Source: Nitrosomonadales bacterium
Lineage (GTDB): Bacteria; Pseudomonadota; Gammaproteobacteria; Burkholderiales; Gallionellaceae
DNA length: 64,000 bases
Assembly: GCA_016208015.1 (NCBI GenBank)
Contig: JACQYW010000012.1
Coordinates: 62,001 to 126,000, forward strand
Direction: 5' to 3'
In this document: positions 17,736-27,155 of the stretch, one piece after another
Layout: each line of letters starts with the position of its first letter
How positions within the stretch are numbered: the stretch's first letter is position 1
Notes under the pieces: model-generated
The model's input: the letters and a program-made list of their open reading frames with translations, nothing else
Told to the model about the DNA's origin: nothing
The model's database searches: none
Translations under genes and position numbers: made by a program

Positions 17736-19094
17736 ATGAGAGTCCATTTAGTCGTTGTCGCGTTATTGCTCCAGGTCGCCGCCGCCGCACAGGCCGAAGT
17801 ATATGAAAGGACGTTGAGCAACGGGCTCAAGGTCATCGTCAAGGAAGACCATCGCGCGCCGGTGCTGGTACAGCAGATATGGTATCGCGCGGGCAGTATG
17901 GACGAGCGCACCGGCGTCACCGGCGTGGCGCATGTTCTTGAACATCTGATGTTCAAAGGTACCAAAGACGTTCCGGTCGGCCAGTTCTCCAAGGTCATCG
18001 CCGCGGCAGGCGGGCGCGAGAACGCCTTCACCAGTTACGACCACACCGCCTACTTCCAGCAGCTGCACAGATCGAAACTGTCGCTGGCGATGAAGCTGGA
18101 ATCCGACCGCATGCACAACCTGCTGATGTCGGAAAAGGAGTTCGCGAAAGAGATCAAGGTGGTGATGGAAGAACGCCGCTGGCGCACCGACGACGAGCCG
18201 CGCTCGCTGCTGTTCGAGAAACTGATGGCGGCCGCGTTCCAGGAGCATCCCTACCATAACCCGGTGATCGGCTGGATGACCGATCTGCAGAACATGACCG
18301 CCGAAGATGCGCTGGACTGGTACAAGACCTGGTATGCGCCGAACAACGCGACACTGGTGATCGCCGGTGACGTCCGGGCTAGCGAAGTGTTCGCGCTGGC
18401 GCAGCGTTATTACGGCAGCATCCCGGCGGGCGAATTGCCACAGCGCAAGGCGGTGGGTGAATCGGCCCAGCTCGGTATCAAGCGTCTGACGGTCAAGGCC
18501 CCGGCGGAGCTGCCCTTCATCGTCATGGCCTGGCATGCGCCTACCCTGCGCGATGCCGAGAAGGACTGGAAACCCTACGCACTGGACGTGCTGGTCGGTG
18601 TGCTCGACGGCAACAGCTCGGCGCGTTTGAACAAGTCGCTGGTGCGCGAGCAGCAGGTGGCGATGGATGTGGGCACGGGTTACGACAGCGTGGCGCGCGG
18701 TCCCGGCCTGTTCGTGATCGAGGCGACGCCGCGCGAGGGCAAGACGGTGGGCGAAGTGGAAACCGCATTGCGCGCGCAATTGGCGCTGCTGGTGCGCGAC
18801 GGCGTGAGCGCGGAAGAGTTGCAGCGCGTCAAGGCGCAGGTGACGGCGGGCGAAGTGTACAAGCGCGACTCGGTGTTCTATCAGGCCATGCAGATCGGCC
18901 AGATGGAAAGCGCAGGCATGTCGCACAAGGACATTCCGGTGATGCTGCAGAAGTTGCAGGAGGTCACCGCGCAGCAGGTGCAGGACGTGGCGCGCGAACT
19001 GTTCAGCGACGATCGGTTGACGGTGGCGACGCTGGACCCGCAACCCTTGCCGGATAAACCCAAACACGCCGGAGGAGCAGTCCATGCTCACTAA
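17736..19094 (+). CDS. M16 family zinc metallopeptidase, active subunit
   Basis: A 452-residue exported M16B peptidase. Residues 1-20 are a signal peptide ending AQA. The inverted zinc motif is His66-x-x-Glu69-His70 in VAHVLEHLMFKGT, with the distal Glu expected in the KEIKVVMEERRWRTDDEPRS region, so the protein appears catalytically competent. It is followed, with an 11-base overlap, by a second M16 gene lacking the motif. Active/inactive M16 pairs form heterodimers in this family. The substrate, presumably periplasmic peptides, is unknown. Confidence 0.93.
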   Translation: MRVHLVVVALLLQVAAAAQAEVYERTLSNGLKVIVKEDHRAPVLVQQIWYRAGSMDERTGVTGVAHVLEHLMFKGTKDVPVGQFSKVIAAAGGRENAFTSYDHTAYFQQLHRSKLSLAMKLESDRMHNLLMSEKEFAKEIKVVMEERRWRTDDEPRSLLFEKLMAAAFQEHPYHNPVIGWMTDLQNMTAEDALDWYKTWYAPNNATLVIAGDVRASEVFALAQRYYGSIPAGELPQRKAVGESAQLGIKRLTVKAPAELPFIVMAWHAPTLRDAEKDWKPYALDVLVGVLDGNSSARLNKSLVREQQVAMDVGTGYDSVARGPGLFVIEATPREGKTVGEVETALRAQLALLVRDGVSAEELQRVKAQVTAGEVYKRDSVFYQAMQIGQMESAGMSHKDIPVMLQKLQEVTAQQVQDVARELFSDDRLTVATLDPQPLPDKPKHAGGAVHAH

Positions 19095-20403
19095 GATACT
19101 TTCTGCAGTCGTTCTGTCGCTCGTGGTCAATGTCGCTTTCGCAACCCCCGAGATCCAGCACTGGCAGGCACCCAGCGGAGCACGCGTGTATTTCGTCGAA
19201 GATCACGGCCTGCCGATGCTGGATGTGGCGGTGAACTTCCCGGCGGGCGGAGGTTTCGATACGGCGGGCAAGGTCGGGGTGTCGCATGTCACTTTCGGCA
19301 TGCTCGACCTCGGTGCGCAGGAACTGAGCGAGGACGATATCGCGCGCAAGCTGGCGGATATCGGCGCGCAACTGGGCGGGAATTTTGATTCCGATCGTGC
19401 CGGATTGTCCCTGCGCACATTGAGCAGCGCAAAGGAGCGCGATGCGGCGCTGGATATCCTGGCGCGCTGCCTGCAGCAGCCGTTGTTTCCCGAGGATGTG
19501 CTGGCGCGCGAGAAGGCGCGGCTGATCGCCTCGTTAAAAGAGGCGGAGACGCAGCCGGAGAGCATCGCCGACAAGGCATTCGGTCAGGCGGTGTTCGGCG
19601 TGCATCCCTACGGCTGGCATGCCGAAGTGGCCGATGTGGAGAAGATACAGCGCGCCGATCTGGAAGGTTTCTACCGTGCGCACTACGGCGCGAAACATGC
19701 GGTGGTCGCCCTGATGGGCGACATCTCGCGCGCGCAGGCGGAAGCCATCGCGCAGCGGCTGACCGCGAAGCTGCCGGACGGTGTCGCCGATGATCGCATC
19801 GCGCCGGTGATGATACGCATCAAACCCAGCGAGCAGCGCATCGCACATCCGGCCAGCCAGAGCCACATCCTGATCGGCACGCCGGGCGTGGCGCGCAACG
19901 ACGAGGATTATTTCCCGCTGTATGTCGGCAACTACATCCTCGGCGGCGGCGGCTTCGTCTCGCGCCTGATGCATGAGGTGCGCGAGAAACGCGGCCTGGC
20001 TTACAGCGTGTACAGCTATTTCATGCCCATGCAGCAGCCGGGCGCGTTCCAGATCGGTTTGCAGACCAAGAAGGAACAGGCCGACGAGTCGCTCGGACTG
20101 GTGCGCGATACGCTGAAGACCTTCGTGCAGAACGGCGTGACCGAGAAGGAGTTGCGCGCGGCCAAGCAGAACATCGGCGGCGGTTTTCCGCTGCGCATCG
20201 ACAGCAACAGGAAGATACTCGATTACCTGGGCGTGATCGGCTTCTACGAGTTGCCGCTGACTTACCTCGACGACTTCACCGCCAACGTCGGAGCCGTCAC
20301 CACCCGGCAGATACGCGATGCATTCAAACGCCGCATCGATCCGGACGCGATGGCGACGGTGATTGTGGGCGCGCCAGTGGAAAAAACTGGAGCAGAGAAA
20401 TAA
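19084..20403 (+). CDS. M16 family peptidase-like protein, non-catalytic subunit
   Basis: A 439-residue exported M16 homologue with signal peptide (SAVVLSLVVNVAFA). At the position of the HxxEH motif it has GVSHVTFGMLDLGAQ, so the zinc ligands are missing. The C-terminal region keeps the family features (YILGGGGFVSRLMHEVREKR, GLAYSVYSYF), including the R/Y-containing segment that completes the active site of the partner subunit. It overlaps the preceding active M16 gene, consistent with a heterodimer. Its last bases also carry the ribosome-binding site of rsmD. Confidence 0.92.
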   Translation: MLTKILSAVVLSLVVNVAFATPEIQHWQAPSGARVYFVEDHGLPMLDVAVNFPAGGGFDTAGKVGVSHVTFGMLDLGAQELSEDDIARKLADIGAQLGGNFDSDRAGLSLRTLSSAKERDAALDILARCLQQPLFPEDVLAREKARLIASLKEAETQPESIADKAFGQAVFGVHPYGWHAEVADVEKIQRADLEGFYRAHYGAKHAVVALMGDISRAQAEAIAQRLTAKLPDGVADDRIAPVMIRIKPSEQRIAHPASQSHILIGTPGVARNDEDYFPLYVGNYILGGGGFVSRLMHEVREKRGLAYSVYSYFMPMQQPGAFQIGLQTKKEQADESLGLVRDTLKTFVQNGVTEKELRAAKQNIGGGFPLRIDSNRKILDYLGVIGFYELPLTYLDDFTANVGAVTTRQIRDAFKRRIDPDAMATVIVGAPVEKTGAEK

Positions 20404-20933
20404 ACAAGGTCCGTATCATTGGCGGTACCCACCGCAGCCGCCTCATCGAGTTCCCCGATGCCGAAGGTTTGCGCCCCACACCGGACAGGGTGCGCGAGAC
20501 GCTGTTCAACTGGCTGGGGCAGACCCTTTACGGCAAGCGCTGTCTCGATTTGTTCGCGGGCAGCGGTGCGCTGGGCTTCGAGGCCGCCTCGCGCGAGGCG
20601 GAACAGGTGGTGATGGTGGAGAATAACCGTAGTGTCTATCAGGCATTGCAGGGCAATTTGAAGAAGCTGGCGCTTGGCAATGTAGCCTTACGCTGCGAGG
20701 ATGGGCTAAAATTCGCCCGGCAAGTGAACGGGTTGTTCGATGTGGTCTTCCTCGACCCCCCGTTTAAAAGCGATTGTCTGCCCCAATTATTGCCCCTGCT
20801 GGCGAACAGTTTGGCGCAAGGCGGGAAGGTCTATCTGGAAAGCGGTGCGGTGTTCGAGCCGGACGCAAGCTGGAAAGTCCTCAAGCGTGCCAAGGCGGGA
20901 GCGGTGCATTACCAATTACTGGAACGCGTATGA
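20400..20933 (+). CDS. rsmD: RsmD, 16S rRNA (guanine966-N2)-methyltransferase; probable ATA start
   Basis: This 177-residue SAM-dependent enzyme methylates G966 of 16S rRNA. Motifs are the N-terminal [28 protein letters not shown], the SAM loop [14 protein letters not shown] and the catalytic VVFLDPPF. The N-terminal motif is encoded from 20409, but no ATG, GTG or TTG occurs in frame between the start of the ORF (before 20349) and a TTG at 20469, which would delete it. GGAG at 20389-20392 lies seven bases before ATA (20400), giving (M)NKVRIIGG, the usual RsmD beginning. I therefore propose ATA as start; ATT at 20418 is less likely. The stop overlaps the coaD start (ATGA). Confidence 0.85.
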   Translation: MNKVRIIGGTHRSRLIEFPDAEGLRPTPDRVRETLFNWLGQTLYGKRCLDLFAGSGALGFEAASREAEQVVMVENNRSVYQALQGNLKKLALGNVALRCEDGLKFARQVNGLFDVVFLDPPFKSDCLPQLLPLLANSLAQGGKVYLESGAVFEPDASWKVLKRAKAGAVHYQLLERV

Positions 20934-21412
20934 GCATGACCAAAGTGATTTACCCCGGCACCTTCGACCCCATCACACGCGGGCACGAGGATGTCGTGCG
21001 CCGCGCCGCCGGATTGTTCGGCGAGGTGGTGGTGGCCGTCGCGGCCAGCCGTACGGCGACCCTGTTCACCCTGGACGAGCGTGTGGCGATGGCGCGCGAG
21101 GTGTTCGCCGGGTTCGACAACGTCAAGGTCGAAGGTTTTGACGGTTTGTTGATGAACTATGTGCGTTCGAAGGACGCCCGTGTGGTGTTGCGCGGTCTGC
21201 GCGCGGTGTCGGACTTCGAGTACGAGTTCCAGATGGCCGGGATGAACCGTACGCTGCATCCCGATGTGGAGACCGTATTTTTGACGCCGGCCGAGCAATA
21301 CACCTTCATCTCGGCCAGCATCGTGCGCGAGATCGCGCGTTTTGGCGGCGACGTGAGCAAATTCGTATCACCTTCCGTGGTGGCGAAACTGAAAACAAAG
21401 AATCAACGATAA
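20930..21412 (+). CDS. coaD: CoaD, phosphopantetheine adenylyltransferase
   Basis: This 160-residue enzyme transfers AMP to 4'-phosphopantetheine in coenzyme A synthesis. It has the nucleotidyltransferase motif [19 protein letters not shown] (T/HxGH type), [20 protein letters not shown] and the ISAS-containing [18 protein letters not shown]. The start overlaps the rsmD stop by four bases; an alternative ATG is two codons downstream. rsmD-coaD adjacency is widespread, and the ferredoxin that follows is common in betaproteobacteria. Confidence 0.96.
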   Translation: MSMTKVIYPGTFDPITRGHEDVVRRAAGLFGEVVVAVAASRTATLFTLDERVAMAREVFAGFDNVKVEGFDGLLMNYVRSKDARVVLRGLRAVSDFEYEFQMAGMNRTLHPDVETVFLTPAEQYTFISASIVREIARFGGDVSKFVSPSVVAKLKTKNQR

Positions 21413-21422
21413 AGGAGAGTAG

Positions 21423-21680
<258 letters not shown>

Positions 21681-21697
21681 TGTCCGTTGTCCTACCC

Positions 21698-21727
21698 AAG
21701 AAGCCCGCGCATAGCCGCGGGCTTCTT
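21698..21727 (+). terminator. Strong hairpin terminator after the ferredoxin gene
   Basis: AAGAAGCCCGCG (21698-21709) pairs perfectly with CGCGGGCTTCTT (21716-21727) around a 6-base loop. The T run is formed only by CTTCTTC, so termination may rely mainly on stem strength. It ends the rsmD-coaD-ferredoxin operon. Confidence 0.75.
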
Positions 21728-21816
21728 CACGTCTGACGCACTTCAAATCTACTGCGGATAGGAGTAGGCTGAACCTTGGAGGCAGAGGCTCATCTCGGCA
21801 AACAGAGTCCGCACAG

Positions 21817-24162
21817 ATGGATTCGCAGAACATTCATTCCAATTCCCGCAGTGCCATGCCGGTGCTGCTGATCATCGTGGTCATGCTTGCTACCCTGCTG
21901 GCAGGTAGTGTCCTGTTCGATAATCTGCGCAACGGGATTCGCAGGGATGTCCAGGGCAATATCACGGCAGTGGGCAAACTCAAGGCGAACCAGATCGAAT
22001 ATTGGCTGGGAGACCGCGTCAGCGATGCCAGGATATTTTCCGAGAATTCATTCTTTTCCCATGAGGTGATGTTGTGGCTGAGCGAGGGCAGGCGCCACGA
22101 TGCCAGACGCGGACGCCTCATCGAGCACATGGGCGGCTTCCTGGGGGGGAACAGCTTCCGCTCCATCGTGTTGTATGACGCCGGCGGTCGGGTGATGCTG
22201 CGCGCGGGCGATGCCATTCATGAGGAAAGCGCGGTTGCGGCCGGGGTGCGAGCCGCCGTGGCTTCCGGCCAAACGGGATTCATCGATCTGCATCTGCATG
22301 GCGATGCGTCGTTCCCCGTCGGACTCGGCTTCATCAGTCCGTTACGCGAGGGGAGGGGGTATTTCGGCGCGATCTACCTGGTCGAAGATCCGGAAAAATA
22401 TCTTTTCCCCATGATCCATGAATGGCCCTCCGACAACGCGGCTGCCGAGACCCAGCTTGTGCGCAAGGAGGGGGACAACGTGCTGTTCCTGGACAAACTC
22501 CGCCACCGCGACGAACCTCCACTCGGCTTCAGCCTGCCGCTGGGTACTCCGCAACTGGCCGCTGCCATTGCGTTACGCGGCAAGCAGGGCGTGCTGGAAA
22601 ACGCCCGCGATTATCGCGGCAGGGCTGTGCTGGCCTATGCGACTGCGATCCCGGGTACGCCGTGGATGCTGATCTCCAAGATCGACGCGGATGATGCCTA
22701 TCGGAGGATCGACCGGCTGCGGCGTGTGACCGCCATCCTCACCCTGATCATCTTCGGCTTGACCGGTGCGTGGTTCCGGCAATGGCGCCGCCGCGGGCAG
22801 GCGGCAATGGAGGCGGCTGTGCTGAAAGAACGGGGACGCGCCGACTTCCTGCAGGTGGAAGGCGCGAAACGTTTCCGCATGGTCTTCGAACACACGGCGC
22901 TGCCCATGGTGCGCAACGCGCTGAATGGCGACTTCATCGAAGTCAACGATGCCTGGTGCCATATGTTCGGATACAGCCGCGAAGAGACGCTGACGCAGCA
23001 TCTTTCCTGGCAGAAGGTCACCCATCCGGAGGATATGGACCCCGGTTCCACGCTGGTGAAGAAATTGCTGTCCGGAGAGATCGCGGAGTTCAGGATCGAG
23101 AAGCGCTATATCCGCAAGGACGGCAAAGTGTTGTGGGGGATATCGCAGGTGACGCTGGTGCGCGACGACAAAGGCGTGCCGGAATATTTCATCAGTGCGA
23201 TACAGGACATCACCGAGCGCAAGCAGTCCGAGCAGCAGATCAGTTTCATGGCCTACCACGACAAACTGACCGGATTGCCCAACCGTGCGCTGCTGTTCGA
23301 CCGTCTGTCGCAATCGATGTCGCAGGCGAAACGCGACGGCAAATATGTGGCGTTGTTGTTCGTCGATCTGGACGGGTTCAAGGCAGTCAATGATGAGCAT
23401 GGACACGAGGCGGGTGATGCCGTGCTGAAGATGTCGGCGCAGCGCTTCCTTGCTTGTGTGCGCGCCGCGGACACGGTGGCGCGGTTCGGCGGCGACGAGT
23501 TCGCCATCATCCTCGGCAATCTGGATGCGCCGGAACAGGCCAGGGGCGTCGCCGAGAAGATCGTGCAGGCATTCGGACAGAGCCTGGGGTTCGCCGACGG
23601 CGGTGAATGCACGGTCGGCGCGAGCGTGGGTATCAGCATCTATCCCGATCATGGCAGCGCGATGGACAATCTGCTGATGGCTGCCGACCGGGCGATGTAT
23701 GAGAGCAAGCGTCGCGGCAAGAACACCTACACCTTCTTCAAGGATGCCGGCGCGGCGGACGATACTCCCTGGATCAGGTTCGAGAACAGCTATCTGGTCG
23801 GTGTCGAGGAGATCGACGAACAGCACCGCAATCTGGTCTATCTGGTGAATCGCCTGAACGATGCGCTCAAGCATGACGAATCGAAGGAGGCGGCCATGCT
23901 GATGTTCGATGAGTTGCTGGTGGCGACAACGCATCACTTCGATACCGAAAGCCGCTACATGAGCAGTTATCATTATCCCAATCAAAGCGCGCACGAGGTT
24001 GAGCATGCGCATCTGATAAACGAGGCGCTACAGATGAAATCACAGTTCAGGGATGGGCGCGAATTGCTCGCCTTGCAGTCGATCAAGGATTGGCTGCTCG
24101 GGCACATCATCTATTCTGACAAGAAGATGGCTGCCTACCTGCGGCAGCAAGGCATGACATGA
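21817..24162 (+). CDS. Membrane sensor diguanylate cyclase: periplasmic sensor-PAS-GGDEF-hemerythrin
   Basis: A 781-residue protein. Helices near residues 14-34 and 305-325 bracket a periplasmic Cache-like sensor. A PAS domain follows (FRMVFEHTALPMV to ISAIQDITERKQ). The GGDEF domain has the catalytic RFGGDEFAIIL and an upstream RAAD matching the RxxD inhibitory site, so it should make c-di-GMP. The last ~130 residues are a hemerythrin domain with EEIDEQHRN, HHFDTE (HxxxE), HEVEH (HxxxH) and HIIYSD (HxxxxD). O2 or redox state at the di-iron site probably modulates c-di-GMP synthesis. The ribosome-binding site of the first ATG is poor; an ATG at 21856 is an alternative. It is convergent with mutM. 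Confidence 0.9.
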   Translation: MDSQNIHSNSRSAMPVLLIIVVMLATLLAGSVLFDNLRNGIRRDVQGNITAVGKLKANQIEYWLGDRVSDARIFSENSFFSHEVMLWLSEGRRHDARRGRLIEHMGGFLGGNSFRSIVLYDAGGRVMLRAGDAIHEESAVAAGVRAAVASGQTGFIDLHLHGDASFPVGLGFISPLREGRGYFGAIYLVEDPEKYLFPMIHEWPSDNAAAETQLVRKEGDNVLFLDKLRHRDEPPLGFSLPLGTPQLAAAIALRGKQGVLENARDYRGRAVLAYATAIPGTPWMLISKIDADDAYRRIDRLRRVTAILTLIIFGLTGAWFRQWRRRGQAAMEAAVLKERGRADFLQVEGAKRFRMVFEHTALPMVRNALNGDFIEVNDAWCHMFGYSREETLTQHLSWQKVTHPEDMDPGSTLVKKLLSGEIAEFRIEKRYIRKDGKVLWGISQVTLVRDDKGVPEYFISAIQDITERKQSEQQISFMAYHDKLTGLPNRALLFDRLSQSMSQAKRDGKYVALLFVDLDGFKAVNDEHGHEAGDAVLKMSAQRFLACVRAADTVARFGGDEFAIILGNLDAPEQARGVAEKIVQAFGQSLGFADGGECTVGASVGISIYPDHGSAMDNLLMAADRAMYESKRRGKNTYTFFKDAGAADDTPWIRFENSYLVGVEEIDEQHRNLVYLVNRLNDALKHDESKEAAMLMFDELLVATTHHFDTESRYMSSYHYPNQSAHEVEHAHLINEALQMKSQFRDGRELLALQSIKDWLLGHIIYSDKKMAAYLRQQGMT

Positions 24163-24163
24163 T

Positions 24164-24979
24164 TCAGTGCTGGCATTGCGGGCAGTAGAAGCTGGCGCGT
24201 TGTCCCTGTCGCAGTTGTTTGATCGGTGTTCCGCAGCGGCGGCACGGTTCGCCGCTCCTGCCGTAGACGAAATACGCCTGCTGGAAATATCCCTGCTTGC
24301 CGTCGCTGCCCACGTAATCGCGCAGACTGCTGCCACCCTTTCTGATCGCGGCGCGCAATACTTCCTTGATCGTCTTGCCTAACAGTGTGCAACGTTCCCG
24401 GCTGAGCTTGCCGGCCGCGAGTTGCGGTTTGATCCCGGCGCGGAACAGCGCCTCGTTGGCGTAGATGTTGCCGACGCCGACCACGAGATGATTGTCCATG
24501 ATGGCCAGCTTGATGGCGGCTTTGCGTTTGCGCGTGGCGGTGTAGAGATATTCGCCGGTGAAGTCTTTTTCCAGCGGTTCCGGCCCGAGCGCGGCCAGCA
24601 ACGGGTGCAGCGCGACATCGCCCTCATGCCACAACACTGCGCCGAAACGGCGCGGATCGCGCAGGCGCATCAGCGCGCCATTCCGCAATACCAGATCGAA
24701 ATGCTCATGCGGCAACGGGGGGGTGGATGAACCCAGGATGCGCAAGCTGCCGCTCATGCCGAGGTGCAGGATCAGCGTGCCGCGGTCGAATGCGATGAGC
24801 AGATATTTCGCGCGCCGCCACATCCGGCGGATGGTTTGACCACGCAGCAACGCAGGCAAGCTGGAGGGAATGGGCCAGCGCAGTCTGGGGTTGCGGATGA
24901 CGACATCGCTGACCTGCTGTCCGGTCAGGTGGGGTGCGAGCCCGCGCAGTGTGGTCTCGACTTCGGGAAGCTCAGGCAT
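24164..24979 (-). CDS. mutM: MutM/Fpg, formamidopyrimidine-DNA glycosylase
   Basis: This 271-residue bifunctional glycosylase/AP lyase removes 8-oxoguanine and other oxidised bases. The catalytic N-terminal MPELPEVETTLRGL (Pro2, Glu3), the conserved Lys in RAKYLLIAFD, the H2TH segment VGVGNIYANEALFRAGI and the C-terminal zinc finger CRRCGTPIKQ with CPQC are all present. It overlaps the following Gld-like gene by eight bases. Confidence 0.96.
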   Translation of the reverse strand: MPELPEVETTLRGLAPHLTGQQVSDVVIRNPRLRWPIPSSLPALLRGQTIRRMWRRAKYLLIAFDRGTLILHLGMSGSLRILGSSTPPLPHEHFDLVLRNGALMRLRDPRRFGAVLWHEGDVALHPLLAALGPEPLEKDFTGEYLYTATRKRKAAIKLAIMDNHLVVGVGNIYANEALFRAGIKPQLAAGKLSRERCTLLGKTIKEVLRAAIRKGGSSLRDYVGSDGKQGYFQQAYFVYGRSGEPCRRCGTPIKQLRQGQRASFYCPQCQH

Positions 24980-26303
24980 TCCTGCGCCGTCGCCACGACC
25001 AGAAGCCCGCAGCGACCAGCGCCAGCGGCAGCAGGATGAGGAAGACCGCGCTGATGACGGTGAGTTGGCGTTTGCTCAGGGTGATGGCGCCGTCCTTGGC
25101 TGCGTGCGGTTGCACGATGATGAGCTGTTCCTCGTTCGCCAGCCAGTTCACCATATTGATGCCGAGATCGAGATTGCCGCCGTTGCCGGAATAGGTGTTG
25201 GCGAGGAAGTTGCCGTTGCCCACCACGACGATGCGTTGCTCGCGGTCGTTCACGTTGCGTTGCAGGGTGACGGCCAGTTCGAACGGGCCGGGGATGTCGC
25301 GGTTCTTGTCGAAGCGCTTGCTGGCGCCGTTCTCGCTGACCCAGCCGCGCTGTCCGCCTTCCACCAGCATGTGCTTCTGCCAGCCGCCTTTTGCCTCGAT
25401 GCTCAGGGCAAGCGCATCTGGAAATGCGGTGAGCAGATCGAAGTCGCGTGTGATGGCGTGCGGCGGGTAGCCTGTGCCCAGCGACCAGTTCATCGGTGCA
25501 TTCATCTCCTGTGCGGCGGGATCAATCACCGTGCCCGGCAGGAAGGTGAGTCCCAGCTTCTCGGCCAGCGGCTCCATACCGTGCAACGCTTCGTCATCCA
25601 CCAGCCAGAGCAGATTGCCGCCGTTGTCGACATAGCGCAGCAGTTTTTTCACCTCGCCTGGCATCACCTCCGTCTGGGGATGGGTGAGCACCAGCATGCT
25701 GGCGTTGTCCGGCACCTCCTGCGCAATGGCGAGTTTGAGGCTGGCGATGCGGTAGCCGAGTTGCTGCAGGCGACCGCCGAATTCACCGAGGTCATGGTTG
25801 GCGCTGCCGTCCAGCCTGCGCTCACCGTGACCGGAGAGATACATCAACAGTTGCTCTTTGGTGTGCGCGAGCCGCATCAGGGCGCTGGAAAGGGTCTCCT
25901 CGTTAAGTGTGGTGATGTGTTCGCTGCGTCCCGCGTATTCCACCACCATCTCGCCGTTGCCGCGGATGGCGGCCTTGCGCATCGCCTCCGGTTCCTTCAC
26001 CGGGTCGACGAAGGTCAGGCTGATGTCGGGTTTGTAGCGCTGATAGAGGGAGATGAATTCGCGGATGAGTTTGCGAATGTCGCCGAGTTGTGCATCCTGC
26101 TCGGTGGCATACACGGTGATCTTCACCGGTTCCTGCAACAGGGCCAGTGCATCCACGCTGCCCTGTTCAAGGCTGTTCAGCGCGTTCTGGGTGACATCCC
26201 GATGCGCCGGATAACGGGCGGCGAGCTGGTACACCGCACCTGCCGCGAGCAGCACCAGCAGCAGCGCGACGGTCCGTTTGAGCATGGGCAGGAAGCGTTT
26301 CAT
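24972..26303 (-). CDS. GldG-like auxiliary component of an ABC transporter
   Basis: A 443-residue protein with an N-terminal membrane helix (TVALLLVLLAAGAVYQLA), a large periplasmic region and a C-terminal helix (VISAVFLILLPLALVAAGFW) before a basic tail. The segment with VKITVYATEQ, MYLSGHGERRLDG and MLVLTHPQTEVMPGEVKKLL matches the GldG / ABC-type uncharacterised transport family. In gliding Bacteroidetes, GldAFG is linked to motility; in proteobacteria the role is unknown. It overlaps the permease gene by four bases and mutM by eight. Confidence 0.82.
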   Translation of the reverse strand: MKRFLPMLKRTVALLLVLLAAGAVYQLAARYPAHRDVTQNALNSLEQGSVDALALLQEPVKITVYATEQDAQLGDIRKLIREFISLYQRYKPDISLTFVDPVKEPEAMRKAAIRGNGEMVVEYAGRSEHITTLNEETLSSALMRLAHTKEQLLMYLSGHGERRLDGSANHDLGEFGGRLQQLGYRIASLKLAIAQEVPDNASMLVLTHPQTEVMPGEVKKLLRYVDNGGNLLWLVDDEALHGMEPLAEKLGLTFLPGTVIDPAAQEMNAPMNWSLGTGYPPHAITRDFDLLTAFPDALALSIEAKGGWQKHMLVEGGQRGWVSENGASKRFDKNRDIPGPFELAVTLQRNVNDREQRIVVVGNGNFLANTYSGNGGNLDLGINMVNWLANEEQLIIVQPHAAKDGAITLSKRQLTVISAVFLILLPLALVAAGFWSWRRRRNA

Positions 26304-27046
26304 AGGCCGTGCCGCCGTTCATCGTTCAACTGGCGTATCGTCAGCCAGAGCAGGGTCGCGATGAACAGCGCGAAATAGATCAGGTCAGCGCTGTTGACCA
26401 GACCCATGTTCAGGTTCTGGAAGTGTGCGTTCGGCGAGAGCGCGCGCAGGAAACTCCTGTTGTCGCTGGCGCTCATCTCCAGCAGCCACAAGCCGAAGGA
26501 AAGCCCCAGCGCGCTGGCCGCGGCGATGATGGGTTGTTTGTTCAAGGCCGAGAGGTACAGGCCGAGCGCGGCGTAACTGGCTGCGAGCAGCAGCACGCCG
26601 CCGAGATTGGCGAGCATCAGGCCGATGTCGGCATGCGTGCCGAGCAGCAGGGTGGCGAGCATGGCGGCACATCCGGCGATGATGATCGCCAGCAGCGCCA
26701 GCAGGCCGAGGAATTTGCCCAGCACGATGTGCGCGGCCGATACCGGCGCGGTAAGCAGCAGCACCCAGGTCTGGTTGCGGCGTTCCTCGGCGATCAGGCG
26801 CATGGTGAACAGCGGGATCAGCATCATCAGCATCAGCGCCAATGCTCCGCACAGCGGCGCAGCGACGGCGATGGTCGCGCCGGGCGCATTGTCGAGTTGC
26901 GCCAGCTGCGCCTGCACTTGCAGGTAATCGTCCATGCGCGCGAAGTAGAACCAGGCGAACAGGAATTGCAGCAGGGCCAGCATCCACCAGGTGGAGGGCG
27001 CGGCGAACAGGCTGCGGAACTCCTTTTTTGCGATGGTGTAGATCAT
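26300..27046 (-). CDS. ABC-2 type permease, GldF-like
   Basis: A 248-residue membrane protein with about six predicted helices. The N-terminal IYTIAKKEFRSLFAAPSTWW is typical of ABC-2 permeases, as is TMRLIAEERRNQTWVLLLTAPV. The start at MIYTIAKKEF follows an AGCGAG ribosome-binding site. Upstream in-frame codons to 27109 read through a hairpin region and are unlikely to be coding. It forms the transport channel with the ATPase encoded upstream and is followed by the GldG-like gene. Confidence 0.88.
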   Translation of the reverse strand: MIYTIAKKEFRSLFAAPSTWWMLALLQFLFAWFYFARMDDYLQVQAQLAQLDNAPGATIAVAAPLCGALALMLMMLIPLFTMRLIAEERRNQTWVLLLTAPVSAAHIVLGKFLGLLALLAIIIAGCAAMLATLLLGTHADIGLMLANLGGVLLLAASYAALGLYLSALNKQPIIAAASALGLSFGLWLLEMSASDNRSFLRALSPNAHFQNLNMGLVNSADLIYFALFIATLLWLTIRQLNDERRHGL

Positions 27047-27105
27047 CTCGCTGTTGCCTCGGAAAATTGAAGTCTGCGAAGCATCGATTGCCCCCTGTGA
27101 CAATT

Positions 27106-27130
27106 CCACGTCCAGCTTGCTGGACAGTGG
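27106..27130. other. Intercistronic hairpin between ABC ATPase and permease genes
   Basis: GTCCAGC (27110-27116) and GCTGGAC (27119-27125) form a perfect 7-bp stem with a TT loop, extended by CCAC (27106-27109) and GTGG (27127-27130) across a one-base bulge. It lies in the 133-base gap between the ATPase stop and the permease start. It may stabilise or partly terminate the message. Confidence 0.5.
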
Positions 27131-27155
27131 ATTGCCTGCCTTTGGTGCTCCTTTT

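Noticed and set aside
17763..19130. 455-codon minus-strand open frame opposite the M16 peptidase
   Set aside because: Antisense shadow with low-complexity His/Arg composition; the plus-strand frame has an intact HxxEH.
20363..20626. Alternative 87-codon frame at the M16/rsmD junction
   Set aside because: It has no homology and the rsmD frame carries the family motifs without a frameshift.
20469..20933. rsmD starting at TTG 20469
   Set aside because: This would remove the conserved RIIGG N-terminus encoded in the same open frame immediately upstream.
22573..24012. 479-codon minus-strand open frame opposite the GGDEF-hemerythrin gene
   Set aside because: Antisense shadow; no recognisable motif.
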